Source of the DNA: Lingula anatina | Lineage: Eukaryota; Brachiopoda; Lingulata; Lingulida; Lingulidae | Length of the DNA stretch: 39,104 nt | Assembly (NCBI RefSeq): GCF_001039355.2 | Contig: NW_019775635.1 | Coordinates: 382,205-421,308, forward strand | Reading direction: 5' to 3' | Shown: in pieces, positions 11,084 to 23,992 of the stretch | How positions within the stretch are numbered: the stretch's first letter is position 1 | Layout: each line of letters begins with the position of its first letter | Made by a program: the position numbers and the translations under genes | The notes under the pieces: generated by a model | Told to the model about the DNA's origin: nothing | Seen by the model: the letters and a program-made list of their open reading frames with translations, nothing else | The model's database searches: none

Positions 11084-11091
11084 TGACGTCA
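11084..11091 (+). promoter_or_regulatory. CRE palindrome TGACGTCA
   Basis: A full cAMP-response element palindrome. A 9-bp inverted repeat ACCTCAGAG / CTCTGAGGT (11109-11137) and an AGGTCA half-site follow within 50 bp. Binding is inference. Confidence 0.35.
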
Positions 11092-12412
11092 TACTGCAAC
11101 TTTTTGTCACCTCAGAGGAAAATGTTCACTCTGAGGTCAGACCCTTTGATAACCCTGATTTTATTTGGACAGTGCGAGTGACCTTAATATTTAAGTAAAA
11201 CAATGAACTTATAGTTAGTGAAAGATAAAAAGGAACAGATAAATGATTGTATAAAAAGAAACAGATATATCATAGATAAAAAATGATAAAGATGAATAAG
11301 CAATAAATATGTAAATAATTATTATATTTGATAAAGGAATGACTGTTGTCAAATAAGTAAAATAAAGGCTTGATATGATAAAACAGGATAAGGTACTAAT
11401 GTGATAATGTTTTGTTGACTGAAAGTGTGTGTTCTATGCCTGGATGAATTTGGTGTTTGTCAATGGATTTATTAATATTTGGCGGCAGTCACACATGATC
11501 ATGATGGATCGCGCGGTGTTCAAATCTGCTAATAGCAGATCAGGACAGCTTCACATAACTGGGTCAATTGCAATAATGATGATGATAATAATGAAGATTA
11601 TAATTGCAGGCACATTTATTTAGATGCCTTTTAATTTCTGCAGTGAACATTTTCACACCAACTTTTGGGATGAATGGAAGCTGTAATGTGCTGTGTGGGC
11701 AGCTCCGTAGGTAGTAGCACCATTTAGTTTTCTGAATGATGATAAGATTAGAAGTAAAAGAATTATGATGATGGTGATAATGAAAATGAACGAGCTGGAA
11801 TCCGTGTCACTGAGGCGGTATTTCAGTGAACGGTGAGAACGTAGGAAGTCAAGGTTAAACTGTCTCTGAATGCCTGAGCATCAGGTCTTAACTGAACACA
11901 TTCCTGGTGTCATTAATTTTGATGAAAGGGATTCCGTGTCTTTCCATGGCCATCAGAGGACATGAGGGAATCAAACTGGAGTCGTTCAAGGTCGGTGGTA
12001 ATGTGATCGGTTAATGGGGGGATTGATGCGGAACCTGAAAGTATCAGGGCATTTCTGAATATGTGACATATGATGGCAATGTGTATATAATGGACAGTTG
12101 ATGCTTCTTACTGGGTTTTGTTTTCAAGCTGACTGTCATATCTGTTGATATGGTCATTGTAAGGCATGAGGGACCAGAATGGTTTTCAGTGTTCTTTATT
12201 TGTGCAATGAATGATTTTCCTGGCAGAGGAATGCATGAGGTATGTATCGGTTCTATGGAAATATCATTTCTAAGAGAACAGCTAGAAAGTATTAAGATTG
12301 TTTTTTTGAGATCCTCTATCACAAGTGAAATACTTTATTACCAGTAGATTGTCTTTGTAAAGGAGCCTGGGATGGAAACTCTGGGACACTTTTGATTTCT
12401 AGGTATAAGGTA

Positions 12413-12590
12413 TATAGCAGGGGCGGATTTAGGCCGTCTTCTGGGTCTTCCGGAAGACGGTCAGATTTTCAAGTTTACATTGACGGGTATCTATTTTTTT
12501 CTGTCGGAAGACGGTCAAATATGGAGGTTGGATCAACAAAGATAATTTGGAAGACTGTCAGAAAATATCTCTGGATCCGCCCCTGTATAG
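12413..12590 (+). mobile_element. 168-bp MITE with 11-bp terminal inverted repeats
   Basis: The element at 12418-12585 begins CAGGGGCGGAT and ends ATCCGCCCCTG, perfect 11-bp inverted termini. It is flanked on both sides by TATAG (12413-12417 and 12586-12590), a 5-bp direct repeat consistent with target-site duplication. The CAGGGGCGGAT terminus resembles those of hAT-like non-autonomous elements, but hAT duplicates 8 bp, so the family is uncertain. Internally GGAAGACGGTCA occurs twice. It has no coding capacity; an open frame crossing it is incidental. Confidence 0.75.
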
Positions 12591-13637
12591 GACAGTGTAG
12601 AAAGCGCCTGTCCTCAGAAATTAGTCTTTAGCAATTGAGTGCTTGGGTGTCCTTGGTATAAGCAAAACTGATTCTGGGGCTTAGTGGTGTGATTGGTTTT
12701 CCAATACCATTTGAGAGTAGTTTTACATCTGGCATTTCATTTGGTGTTTCACTAATCGCCTTGTCAACTCCAATTTGGCAGCCGTTTGGGTAATCTTGGG
12801 CACAGTTTCCAGACTGATAATTGTATATTATTGTACCGATATGGCTGCCATATCCTGGTTAGGTCATTGTCCCTTAATGGGAAAAAAAACTACCTTGAAA
12901 TCCAAACTGAAACTCGTTTTGTTATATCAACATTGTTTCCAACATTTTGTTTTTGTGTGAGATGTTGAAGAGGGGGTTTTGCATAAGCGCGTGCTGCAGT
13001 GAATTTATGATTTTGTCTCCCGTAAATATCCAACAACAAAACTCTTGTTAAATGGAGTTGGTTGCAGAGGCCATGCTGCTCAGCTGCATGGTAAGTCCAA
13101 AGAGCTCAGCAGCAGCAGGGTTTTTACACTGTTTTACATGAATATGTAGGCATTAATACAAATGAGGAAAATAGTTTTCCGTTGTATCAGCAGTGCTACA
13201 GCTGTATGGAAATTGTCGTTCAGCATGGTACCTTGTAAAACATTTTGTCTAAAACACAATTCATACAGTGGTTTGCAAGAGATTTTTACATAGTAGACTG
13301 GGCCTGCTGAGCCAGGATCTGCCTGTGTGTGTGTGTGTGTGTGCAAAGGGTAGAAGATTATATTACCCTGGATTTTGCTTGGTTCTTGGAGCCCACATGG
13401 TGGTCTCCATTCAGGCCCCTTAATTTGTTCACCATTTAATAAATAATGGAAACACTGGAGGATCAGACATTTAAGACGGCTCATAGTGATACCCCCCCCC
13501 CCCCCCCCCCCACCCCACTGCTTTACACATTACAATGCATATTTAAAGAAGGTACAAAGTGTACTGAAAGAAAAGCTTCTAGAGTTTGCCAAGTGTGAAA
13601 TATCTGATTTGCCTTTTTTTAAATCCAATTAGTGGAT

Positions 13638-13678
13638 TTAAACATGAACAAGCCATTGAATAGCTTGTTCATGTTTAA
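13638..13678 (+). repeat. Perfect 16-bp inverted repeat, 9-nt loop
   Basis: TTAAACATGAACAAGC (13638-13653) is followed after nine bases by its exact reverse complement (13663-13678). It could fold as an RNA hairpin or extrude as a cruciform. No flanking target duplication or other element structure was noticed. Confidence 0.85.
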
Positions 13679-14104
13679 CATGTTTGCACCATGCCCTTGC
13701 GTGATAACATTAACCCTTCACGAGGAAAAAAAATTAAAACATGAAACCTAACAAGTAACATTACAATGAAGAAACAAACAACATTTCTGTAAGCTTGACT
13801 ACCATGCCCTTTTTCTGCCCATTAACCCGTGATGAAAAATAAATAAATAAATTGATTGAGTAGAAATCAATTTATGGCAAATAAAATCCCCAAGAACTGT
13901 TACTCTAATCTCTAAGCACATGATGCTTGATATAATGGAAGTGACCCAATTTCCTTGTTATCCAGGCTGCAAAACAAGTGCTATTGAGTTGCAACGTACA
14001 TTTTTCACGGAGCAGCTAACGCACACAAGGTATTTGCGTTTTGTGAGATATATCCATGGGCAATAGTGTTCACAGGTAATGTGTTAAGAGCCTAGATGTG
14101 CTAG

Positions 14105-14137
<33 letters not shown>

Positions 14138-14753
14138 CATCAAACTCGAGATTGACAGGAAATTTTGTGGTTTACTTGCTGTCTAGGAGATTAGAAATTT
14201 AGGTGTGAAGCATTTTTAAAAAGGAAGCTTGGTTTTGTAATGGAAGTTGGCACCATACACTTTTTAAGGTCAGTATTATTATGTTGCTGGGTTAATCTAT
14301 GTTTGCTGATTTTGGTGAATAGCCAAGAAAAAGATGAGAGAAAATGTGATTTTGTATGGTTAAAGTTTAATGTTTTTAAAAGCTAGATAGAAAGAAAGCT
14401 TTATATAAATTAACACATCGAAAAAAATAATAGAGTAAAAGTAAGAGCAGTGGAGTCATAATATTAGGAGGATGGCTTTGATTTCCTCAGATAAATATTT
14501 AATTTGGGCTTGCATATGCTTATATCAAAAGGGAATAAAACTAAAATACACATGTCCTCTTTGTGTTGTGATCTGAATAGGTTACGTCATTGAAATCCCC
14601 CTCTGCTGGTTATTTTCACATGATACTGTGATGTCATTAGAACCAAAATAGATGGGGATTTTTTTTTTTTTTTTTTTTTTCCATTTCATGACTAGCAGCA
14701 CCACCATTAGTCTCTTAACGATAGTCTTTTGGCTGGAAAAGAAATGGATGGAA

Positions 14754-14789
<36 letters not shown>

Positions 14790-15186
14790 GTACTTCAGGT
14801 TGGGTTTTTGCCATACATGTACTGTGCAGTAGAGAGCTGATGTGCAATGGAGTATTCCAGCCATACAAAATATGTACATTTTCCGTGATTTGTCATGCTA
14901 TTCTTTGTCACCAGAGTAGGTACAAGTTTTGGGGGCGGGGGGGAGGTGAGAGATTGTAAGAGCATGACACATTAAGGTTTTTATGCTCAGACAAAAAAAG
15001 TTCCCTGAGAAATTTTTTACCCAGCATGAGGAATAGGGAATTTTTATCAATAAAAATCATTTTCCATTTCTAAATCTTAAGGTATGTAGACAGTGGAAAG
15101 AAATTTGAAGTCTTACAAGTTGCCTTTTCCAGCTTGTGCAAGCAGTGATGTATTATAATTATTTTATATCATCTTCCATTTTGCAG

Positions 15187-15294
15187 CAAAATTCACTCTC
15201 TTCTCCCGTGGCAGCTCAGCACGAAAAAACGCACGGCTCAGCACAGCACAAATGAAAATCCTTCCTTTCTCTATTGATTTACTGGAGAGTCTAG
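15187..15294 (+). CDS. PRKAG2: E4: 108-nt internal exon of the AMPK gamma gene
   Basis: Bounded by ATTTTGCAG and a donor AGTCTAG|GTAAAG. It enters and leaves in phase 1. Joined to E3 (T+CA, Ser) it is open across all 108 nt, encoding KFTLFSRGSSARKNARLS then TAQMKILPFSIDLLESL. The FSRGSSARK segment is similar in style to the FFSRSRKTSG region of vertebrate gamma-2 N-termini (from family knowledge; not aligned). The outgoing G plus AA of the exon at 29243 gives Glu, continuing ETGAPKTVMED. An internal ATG at 15252 could initiate a shorter form if a non-coding leader is spliced here. It is basic and Ser-rich with a hydrophobic end and no folded domain. The phase match on both sides is the main support. 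Confidence 0.7.
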
Positions 15295-17384
15295 GTAAAG
15301 TTACAGGTTCGCAGGCACCTTGAAGAAAAACACTAGCTAGGCACCTCTACTGCTGCTGCCCCTGCATGACTGCAAGATACATTGTATCAGTAACTGATGT
15401 CTTTTAGCAGCATAAATTTTTGTTGATCAACTCGGATGATGATATTTGGGGAAAAAGGAAGGACATAGAGCTGCACTTCTTGACGCTAAATGTGTGCCTT
15501 TTATGATTACTGGAAGAAGCCATCTTGTTCGCCTGTGTATTGAAAAAAAGGGAAGTACTTGGATGGCTTTGTCGTCCTCAAATGGAGTTTAATGTCGCAT
15601 AATTAGTGGAGAGGATTGATTCTTTGATTGGCTGACGGAAGATTTGATGTGCTGTCGATAACTGAAACCAGCGCATGCCAGGAGACTGATGGATACTTGA
15701 GCTTGCATGGAGATTGAACGGCTGCTATTTGACACAATATATTATATAGACATACATTTGTGTGAGTTATACAGGTGGTACATGGAGTACCCTAACTCGC
15801 CTGATCTATGACCGATTTTTAGAGGATTAAGTTGACATCCATAATACTGTACCCATGGGATTAAATAGCAAGAGGGAAAATCACTGTCAGTTCCAGTGTA
15901 TTTGAACTTTCTGTGACAGACTGTTGGCGAGGTGTCAGGTGCAACAGTCAATGTGACCACTTTACTAAAGACTACATGCACCTTTATTTCTCGATTCTCT
16001 TTTCATGCCAGAAGGCTGATGGTGTATGTGTTTAAGAGGGCGTGAACTTTTCAATCCAAGTTGCACACAAGAGAATCACATGTATTTGGTGTCTGTTTAA
16101 ACTACTCACCTTGTGTAAAGGCTCTGGCTTGTTCTGTAGCCACAGGGATTTTGATGAATATGTGTTGTATATCTCTCTAGGTGCCAAAATATTATCACCA
16201 GTTGCTGTATGGATAATGTAACTTCTGCAGATACCGTTGGATTATTGATGTACGTCAGTCTATATGTGAAGAGTACCGTGAACATGAGGCGCTGTGCGTG
16301 TCAGATTCACATACGAACGTGACTTTCCACATTGTTATCTATCTGTATGGACGTTCACGGACACTTCTTCTAGTGCTGATCTTGGTTAATACAGAAAAGG
16401 GAGAGAGAGGGGAGAGAAAAGAATCATATAATCAGGTCAGATTACAGGAAAGTTTTTTCTGGTTTGTTCGATATTTCATATCTGGGGAATTACCTTTTTA
16501 GACTGATCCAGTGCATATGTAACACTTCCAAGTTGAAGGTGAGAAAAAAAAATTGCGGAGTTGAGATGTTCGTGGGCTGTGAGAGCTTTGTCTGACATTC
16601 TTAACGTCAGCTTTTAGGCCAGGAAGAAAAGCAGCTTGGAAGTTTGCTCATTTCACCTGTAACTACCATTACTTGTGTTCTTCAATTAGGATTACATCAC
16701 GTAGGTTAGAAAGAAAAGACAATGGCTGATAGATCCATATGATAACTGAAGCATATATTGATATTTATAATACTTATATGATTGATATATATATATATAC
16801 CCCAACTATTAGCAGGACACTGAAAAAAATTGTATATGATTGATATATATATATATCCCCCAACTATTAGCAGGACACTTGAAAAAAATTGTAATTTAGT
16901 TAATAGCATTCTCCAAAAGTCTAATTATAACCTTTGTTTTTCTTCTTTTTCCCAAGCTTTTAATACGACAGTACCTGTCCCCAATGAACTACAGTTAGCT
17001 TGCTCTAAGGTTTTCAAATCCTTTTGGAGGAGACCCTATGAAAATTAGTTTTTTTCTGGAGAAGACTATGAAAGTGTTTTAATCTCATTTCTGTCCAAGT
17101 TGTAGCGAAATGCATCATCTCCAGTGATTAGGTGGGAGATAAATGGTACAAATCAATTATCTGTAGTGATATCTGAATCTATTTCTTCTTCTCGAAGCTA
17201 ATGAGAGTAATATTTCCACGGAAGAAAAACTTAGAGAAATTATCAGTTTGCATTCCCAGAAGAATTAACTGTTACTGGCAGCTTTGTGTATATGACATGG
17301 TTGTACAGGATTAAAAGTCAAAGCAATTAAGACGGAAGTGAAAGAAAGTGGAGGCACTGAAAGAACATAAGCTGGCGCTGTGTA
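15295..17384 (+). other. Intron E4-E6, first part, up to internal promoter
   Basis: No exon is supported. It contains the 58-bp tandem duplication with TA tracts at 16778-16893. The sequence runs into the TATA element at 17385. Confidence 0.5.
16778..16893 (+). repeat. 58-bp tandem duplication containing (TA)n
   Basis: Two copies of a unit holding GATTGATATATATATA, CCCAACTATTAGCAGGACAC and a short A run. They differ at a few positions in the TA, C and A runs, so the duplication is fairly recent. Confidence 0.9.
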
Positions 17385-17394
17385 TATATAAATA
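17385..17394 (+). promoter_or_regulatory. Candidate TATA box for alternative first exon E5
   Basis: TATATAAATA lies about 178 bp upstream of the ATG at 17563. Start of transcription would be expected near 17415, giving a leader of about 150 nt with one tiny upstream ORF (ATG TGG GGA TAA near 17419). AT-rich surroundings make chance occurrence possible. Confidence 0.4.
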
Positions 17395-17562
17395 CGGAGG
17401 ATAGATATATAGCTCACTATGTGGGGATAAATCTAAGCAGGAGGAAGTAGACATAACTTGGCCCCAAATCTGTTACAAGACCAACTTCCTTGCATTCGAA
17501 TTTCAGCAGAGAAACAGCACTGAAGAAGGAAGGAAAAAAGAATTATTAGTTGTGATTTATAC

Positions 17563-17962
17563 ATGTGTGTCCTTCCTAGTGGTAATATCAACACTGCTGC
17601 CAGCCAGGCATACATGTATCAGAGCTATCTCCAGTCCAAGGTGAACTACAGGGATTACTCGGCCCAGAAATATTTCCTACCTGGTTCCAGGTTATTTACC
17701 ATCCGGGAGAACGGCAGCGACAGCAAGAAAGGTTCAACACCTTTAGCTGCCAATGCAACAGTTGGATCAGACGCCAAACCAGAGCCACCTCCTACAGAGG
17801 CAAACGGTTCGGTTCGATGTGTGACTGAGAGGGCGAAAAACGCACACGCCCACCCTCAGGGAAGACAAACACGGGACAAGTGCAATGTCAGAATGGCGCG
17901 GCGGCGGCACGTCAGCATGCCTCCTATTTGCCTACGAAAGTACGTATTGGATCCCAAAAGAG
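17563..17962 (+). CDS. PRKAG2: E5: alternative N-terminal coding exon (133 codons) of the AMPK gamma gene
   Basis: Open from ATG 17563 to a consensus donor AAAAGAG|GTGAGT in phase 1. The final G plus AA of the exon at 29243 gives Glu, so it joins the common region in frame; with E6 to E10 it sums to 474 codons. Chosen as a first exon because no upstream exon with a matching phase is confirmed and a TATA box precedes it. An alternative is an internal exon starting at 17580 after TCCTTCCTAG (phase 2 entry). Both candidate ATGs (17563 and the one near 17614) have T at -3, a weak context. The product has a Tyr/Ser-rich start (YMYQSYLQSKVNYRDYS), a Pro-rich middle (KPEPPPTEANG) and a basic end (MARRRHVSMPP, an R-x-x-S kinase-type site). 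No folded domain is recognised. Confidence 0.6.
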
Positions 17963-20900
17963 GTGAGTTGGTCTAATTTATTTGGACAGAATGCACTGAA
18001 GTGTGCAAAATTTGGAAGGCATTATATTACATTATTTTATATCTTTAGTGGTTGATTTCAGCTGAGATGAAGCAATGTGCTGCAAGCAACTTATTTCTCT
18101 CCTGCCATTGTCAGATGGTATAAAAAATTCACTGACATTTTAGAGGGTGTAGGTGATTGATCAGATGGCCGCCTGACACAGGTTCTCCAAGTTCACATTG
18201 CGGCAGCTGAACCTTTAATTGTGATAATGGCAGCCTGTGATGGGGATGCTGGGAAAAAAATTAATCTGTGCTCATTACAGTAATTTTTTCCACAAAATCT
18301 CTAGTTTTATATTATCTGAGCCAGAAGGTTGTGGTTAACTGTTGCCATGGTGATAGTGTTTGATGCAAATGCACTTCATTTGATATAATAACAAGCAGAA
18401 TTAAGATGTACCAGCCTTTATATGAGAGGCAGTTAAATGCAGTAAACCTTGGGGTCTAATTTTTGGTAGCAGGTGGAAGTTGCATCTGTTCAACTATTCC
18501 CTGGCTTTTTTTTTTTTAATGCAAGGTACATGCAAGGTTTTTTTAGCATTTTTTTTAAATGTTTCCTTCTACCCATTAGTCAAACGTCATTGGCGCCTTA
18601 TAAAAAAAAAATCCATCCTCTTGATATGTCAAGTGATATTTTGTATGTAAAAGGTCATTATGCAAACTTCTCTGTTGGTGACGTTAAGTGACCACCCTGT
18701 TTCTGTCAACTGTGCTGGCCTCGGGTTGATCTGACTACTTTGTATCTCGCTGTCAATCTGCGCCTAACATGCTGCATGACCTTTTTCGATCAGAAAGCTG
18801 TTGGTTAATACTATATGAAATGTTGCCAGGGCAACCTCGTGCATTATATTTGTGGATAACCCTGACATTAAAAAAAATTATTGAAATATATATTTTATTT
18901 GCACATTTGAAAATTGTCCAGTTTTCCTCAGATTGCATAGATCTTTGCATTTAACTGTTTAACTAGAATATCTATTCAAAGTGAATGTTCATTATGTTGA
19001 CATGAATGGAATCAGAATGACTATTTGTACTGTTATTAGAGTGCATAAAGATTTTTTTTTAGCCAAATCATTTAGAATTCCACACTTCTTTACTAGTGAG
19101 CCAATATATTTGGTGTGAAAAAGCAACCTTTTTTTCTTTGACAGAATTTGTATCTATAAAACAAAAAGATTGGCAATTTGTCAGGACTGTTTAGCAACAA
19201 GTTCCCTCACTGACCTTAATAAGCCAAAGAAAAAAATTGAAAATTTACAATAAATAAAGAAATAAATAGATTGATTAGTAAATAGAAATAATTTTTAAAA
19301 ATTACCAAAAATAAGTCTTTCCTAACTCATTGTAAACAAGCTGTCTTTAAGCCTTATTTGCCCCTGTACAATGATACATCTGTTACCCTGCAGTAAACAT
19401 GCCTTGCAAGTCTCTCCTGAACACTATACATCATAGAGATACGGTACCCCTTCACAAAGTTGAAACCCCACACTCTCCACATCCAACTTTTTTTTCTCGT
19501 TTTTCTCAATCTATCCGTTTCCAGCTGCTCCCAAAAACCAACCTTAGAAATGTTACAAACTCGTAAGAATTTTAGGAATCTACCTTTTCCCCCATGTGCT
19601 AGTAACTTAGCATTATTTTGGAACATTTGTTGGTCAGTGCAGTTCGAAAATGGTTAGTGATTACAGCATGCAGAACTAGGTCAAGGTCAAGGACAAAGTG
19701 CCCTGGAGATTCTGCCATGTTCCCAGGTACTTAGTGAAGGTGTTCATTAGAAGTTGACATTAGGCTCCATTAGTTCTCAAGCGCAAAAAATGGGCCTCGT
19801 AAAATGCTAATGGATTGGAAATCTGCATTAACACCAAAGAAGTAATGATGTGCTTTGATCCTAGCAGTCATTTCTGCCAATGTGTTTTTGTCTTGAGAAT
19901 AAATGTTATTTCTTGCGACTTGAAACGGCAAGGTGACCAAAACGTGTTGAATGTTGAGCTGAAATAGGTCGAAATGATTGTATAATTTCAGCTAGAAAAA
20001 GAATGTTGCGCAGTTGTTGTACAGGGTATAGTAAGTAGACATAAGCAAAACCTGCAGCTCCTATAAAGATGTCATTTATTTTAAAGATTTAAATTTAAAG
20101 ATAAAAATGGAGAAGGAAAAAAAAAACATTCTGCAGATAGTTTAAACCTGTAGATTTACTTGCTGCTAACAGTAGCTGATTTGCTAAGAGCAGGAATTAA
20201 AACGAGGGGTCCCTGGAAAAAAGATGGCGGATATGCTGGTAATAAAGCGGCAGTGGGTCTGTGATAATGAACTCGAGTTGCTTTGTTAAATGGGAGAAAA
20301 AAAGATGAAAACATCCAAGGTTCAGCAAGACAATCAAGTCATGAAATGCATTAGTTCTGCAGGAAAGGCAGTAGGACTAGGAAAGAAGCTGCTGGAAACA
20401 CTGGGGTACATACATGCATATAGCTTCCAGCTAATGTGCCACACAAAAGAAGCTTTGGAATCCATTGGCAAGTCAAACACGCACATTTCAGATTCATAGT
20501 GCGGTGAACTGGCGTGCATTCATCTGTGAAAATGTGCTGTTGGGTCCTAGAAATGTGCATAAATCTGATTGAAATGTACGTGTCATCAGTTTTGTACGCG
20601 TCCTTGTGAAATTGCACTATGAAAGAAAGATTTTTCTCTTTATTTATTTCAGGAAAGCTGAACAGAATTCACCTGGAATGATTGGATTTGATTATGGTTA
20701 AGTTATTTAATCTGTCATAAACACCATTTAAGTTTGGTCTTCCTTTACACTTATGAAAAGGACAACATTTTTCCTTCTTCAATTTGTTTTCTTATTTGTG
20801 TAGGTCTGGCAAATATTTTTTCCACTTAAAAGAATAACCTATGTTATTAAAGGAACATAGAATTATTATTATTGTTTTTTTTTTTTTTTTTGCCTTATGC

Positions 20901-23900
20901 CATATTTTTAATAATTGTGGTCTCTGTGATATTTTGGCACAAGAGGAGCTGAATGTAATCTCCAATTGGTTTTCATCATTATAATAAGTAATATTCAGCA
21001 TCATAACCATATAACCAATGGAGGCAAATTTCCAAAGATGGGGGAATAAAAAAAAAAAAGGGAAACCAAAGGCATAACGTGGTAGGTAGCTCTGAGTGTG
21101 TGACCTCAGTGACCTTGACCTCTATGTTGATGACTGAATGCATAAGTAGGCACAGGAAAAAGAGGTCATCCTAGGTATTTCAACATACACTTTTACTACG
21201 CTACTCTAGGAGAGAGTTAGGAAAACAAAATCAACTCGAGATCTAGATAATTTTAAAAGCAAAATTACCTCAGGGAAGCTTAAAATGAAGAACAGGAAGA
21301 AAAATAACGTGATGCATGTTATCCCTGAAGAAATGCATCTAGATGAGAAGAGTAAGTGAAAGATAATTAACTTGGATCTTCAAAATAAAGTGTGTAAGAG
21401 AGTGATTTAATGCTAAGGCAGATATATTCACAATCAAACTCTTACTTTTTGATTTTAGATAGCTTTTTTAGCACATAAAGGTGTGTGGAAGCAATCGAAA
21501 AAGGTGGAATGATTGTGCTGTTGTTCAGAAAGGCCAGATGGTGCATACGTGTTTGGGACCAGCTAGTAGGCTCAAAATAATCTCAGAAAGATGCTCTGAT
21601 TTCATTTGGTTAAGAATTATTACTTACTTCACACTTGACCTTTTTTTTTCTTTCTTCATATGGTCTTCATTTCCAATGTATGAGCTTCCTCTTTGAGATT
21701 ATTTAAATTTCAGTTAGCAGCCCGTACAGGCCATATGTATTGGTATAAACTGTTACCATCACAGACACTTGAATTATTGATATACAGCTTTCATTTAGGT
21801 CAGGGTGGTTTTTTTACAAAGCTGTAAGGCTTATCTAAGTCTGGATTTTATAGTTCATTTATCTTTAAGTTGAATAGGTATATAGATAAGTTCCTACATA
21901 TAGAGAGAAAGCAGATTATTTGTGATCTCTTATATTTTACAGTTGAGTGATTTAGGAACACACTCACACACACACACTACAACTGGTCACCAGCTCTTAT
22001 GCTATAATGATTAATGTACACACTGTATTATTCTTGTTATGTCTGTATGTCATGTTGCTTCACAGTCAGAGTAAAATATACTAGAGCTGAAATATACAGA
22101 GGAATACATTAACTAGTTAATTGATAAGAATAGAATATCCGGATTCCTCCATTTCCTGGAGGGGTCATATCGCAAACAGTTAGTAATCACCCTCGATAAC
22201 AACTTGGACATTAGAACTAGACTGGTCAATGAGATTGAGAACTAGTTACAGTGCCTAATCGAGCCACGGCAGCACTAAGTCTGGGAGAGTTCATTAACTA
22301 CGTGATAAACAGTATGGAAATAAGCATTTTCCAATCCTTCTAAGGCTGTATTTTGGAAGTTGTTGTTTTATGGGTTTAATTGAAGGAATATATGAATAAA
22401 ACCACAGCAGAATTAAGCAATGTAATGTGGCATTGAGACGTGAGCGTCAAGGGTTGGGTTGTTTTACAGTTTGGCAGGATGGGTATATTTAGACGCAACA
22501 CCAATGTTTATTTCAACATATATGTTTTTAAAGGTCTGCAGTATACAGCAAATTGAAAAATTGTGGATGAAAAGTACATATTTATATTCAAATAAAAGCA
22601 AAGGGGAAAATGATGAATAATGATAATAATAAATGTAGATGAAATACTAGGAATCCCAAAATGTGTGCAGAGAAGTGCTGACGTCCAGCTGTGTACAATA
22701 GATTTCCTGGATTTGAAAAATGACTAAAGTGAAATGTGAGATTTGTGGCAGCATCATAAACCAATAATGCCACAAGCCTGATAGCTATTGACAGCTAAGA
22801 TGCATGGCGCAATCGGTGGGCGCAGCGATCTGATTAACTGACAAATGGATAGAACGACATCGAAACTCTTCCTGGATTTAATAAATCTAATGCACAAGGA
22901 TGTGATATAAACTTACAAATAGAATAGAGTATTATAGCTATAATTATTCTTCTGGGAAATGCCATGGATTTTGGCATTTGAATGGCTCATGTATGGTACA
23001 GACAGTGGGCTGTTGTTGTCAAAGCATCTCAAGGTCTCTGTTTTTTTTCGGGATATCATTTATTTGCATTGAGGGCATCTGTATGCCTACAAGAATCAAC
23101 TTCAAGCCACTAGGGGAAAAACTAACATCACAATGAGCTTTTTATATGTACAGGCTTTATATGCATATATGTTTAGATTCAGTAAAAGTCCCTTGGGATT
23201 TTTTCTCCCTTTGCTCACAAATTGGAACCAATCAGTTTTCACTAAATAGAACCAAAAAATAATTGCCATTGAAGTAAACAATGCCCTGTTGGTTGTTAAC
23301 AGCTTGTAGAGCTATAAATGGGAGCATGTTAATAGCTGCTCTCCTGAAATGTAGATGGATGTGATTTAGAGGTATACACTAGGGCAAGGTCACAAAAGAA
23401 CACCTTTATTTTACTCCTATCACATTATTATTGCCCTGCCTTAAGGGGGTTTAGATCCAAGTCGGCTAGGTTGTGGAGATTAAGTTGGGACGGATAGAAA
23501 TGAACCATTTCCCTCCCTGTTTCCGTGTCCCTGAAGTGTGCAATTATCATTTGTGATAGTTGTTTATTTACACAGGCGAGATAACTCTTCCCCTACGTGA
23601 GCCAGAGCAGATAGCTCACTGCCAGGCACCAGGGCTTAGTTTTGTTATTTAAAATGTATTTATTTGTCCGTCTCTCTGTGTCTGCTATTTATCTTATCAA
23701 TGGATTTTTTTTTTAAAGTTATTTTTATTCATGGTGGACAAACACAGGGGGTTTGACGTGGTACACATGTACCTTGGCTTTTATTAGGTATTTAAAATGG
23801 GGTCACTCTAGGTGAATGAAACTTTAAGTGTTTTCGGGTTATCTATGGGGTCATTGTGATAGGGGAAGGGGGGTGGATCAGGCAGTAGGTGTCCCTTGAT

Positions 23901-23973
23901 GACCTCTTTACTGACCTTACAGAGGACAGATGGCTTAATAAGGACACTTGTTATCTTTGTAAGTTTAGAACGT

Positions 23974-23992
23974 GGGGGGGGGGGGGGGGGGG
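23974..23992 (+). repeat. Poly-G run (19 bases)
   Basis: A long G homopolymer with flanking GGAGGG. It could form a G-quadruplex and is prone to sequencing length error. Confidence 0.9.

Larger units (their letters stand above)
9856..15186 (+). other. Intron E3-E4, distal part
   Basis: No coding exon is supported. Contents include poly-A at 10297-10313, a CRE palindrome at 11084, the MITE at 12418-12585, (GT)n at 13324-13343, a 20-base C run at 13492-13511, a perfect hairpin at 13638-13678 and three long poly-T runs (14109-14137, 14659-14680, 14756-14786). It ends with the acceptor ATCTTCCATTTTGCAG. Confidence 0.5.

Noticed and set aside
12392-12631. 79-codon open frame through the MITE
   Set aside because: Incidental frame over a non-coding inverted-repeat element.
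13134-13484. 116-codon minus-strand open frame
   Set aside because: Crosses a GT microsatellite (HTHTHTH) and ends near a C run; low-complexity driven.
20290-20499. 69-codon Lys-rich open frame
   Set aside because: Reasonable composition, but no matching splice sites or phase to neighbours and no motif; chance length in AT-rich DNA.
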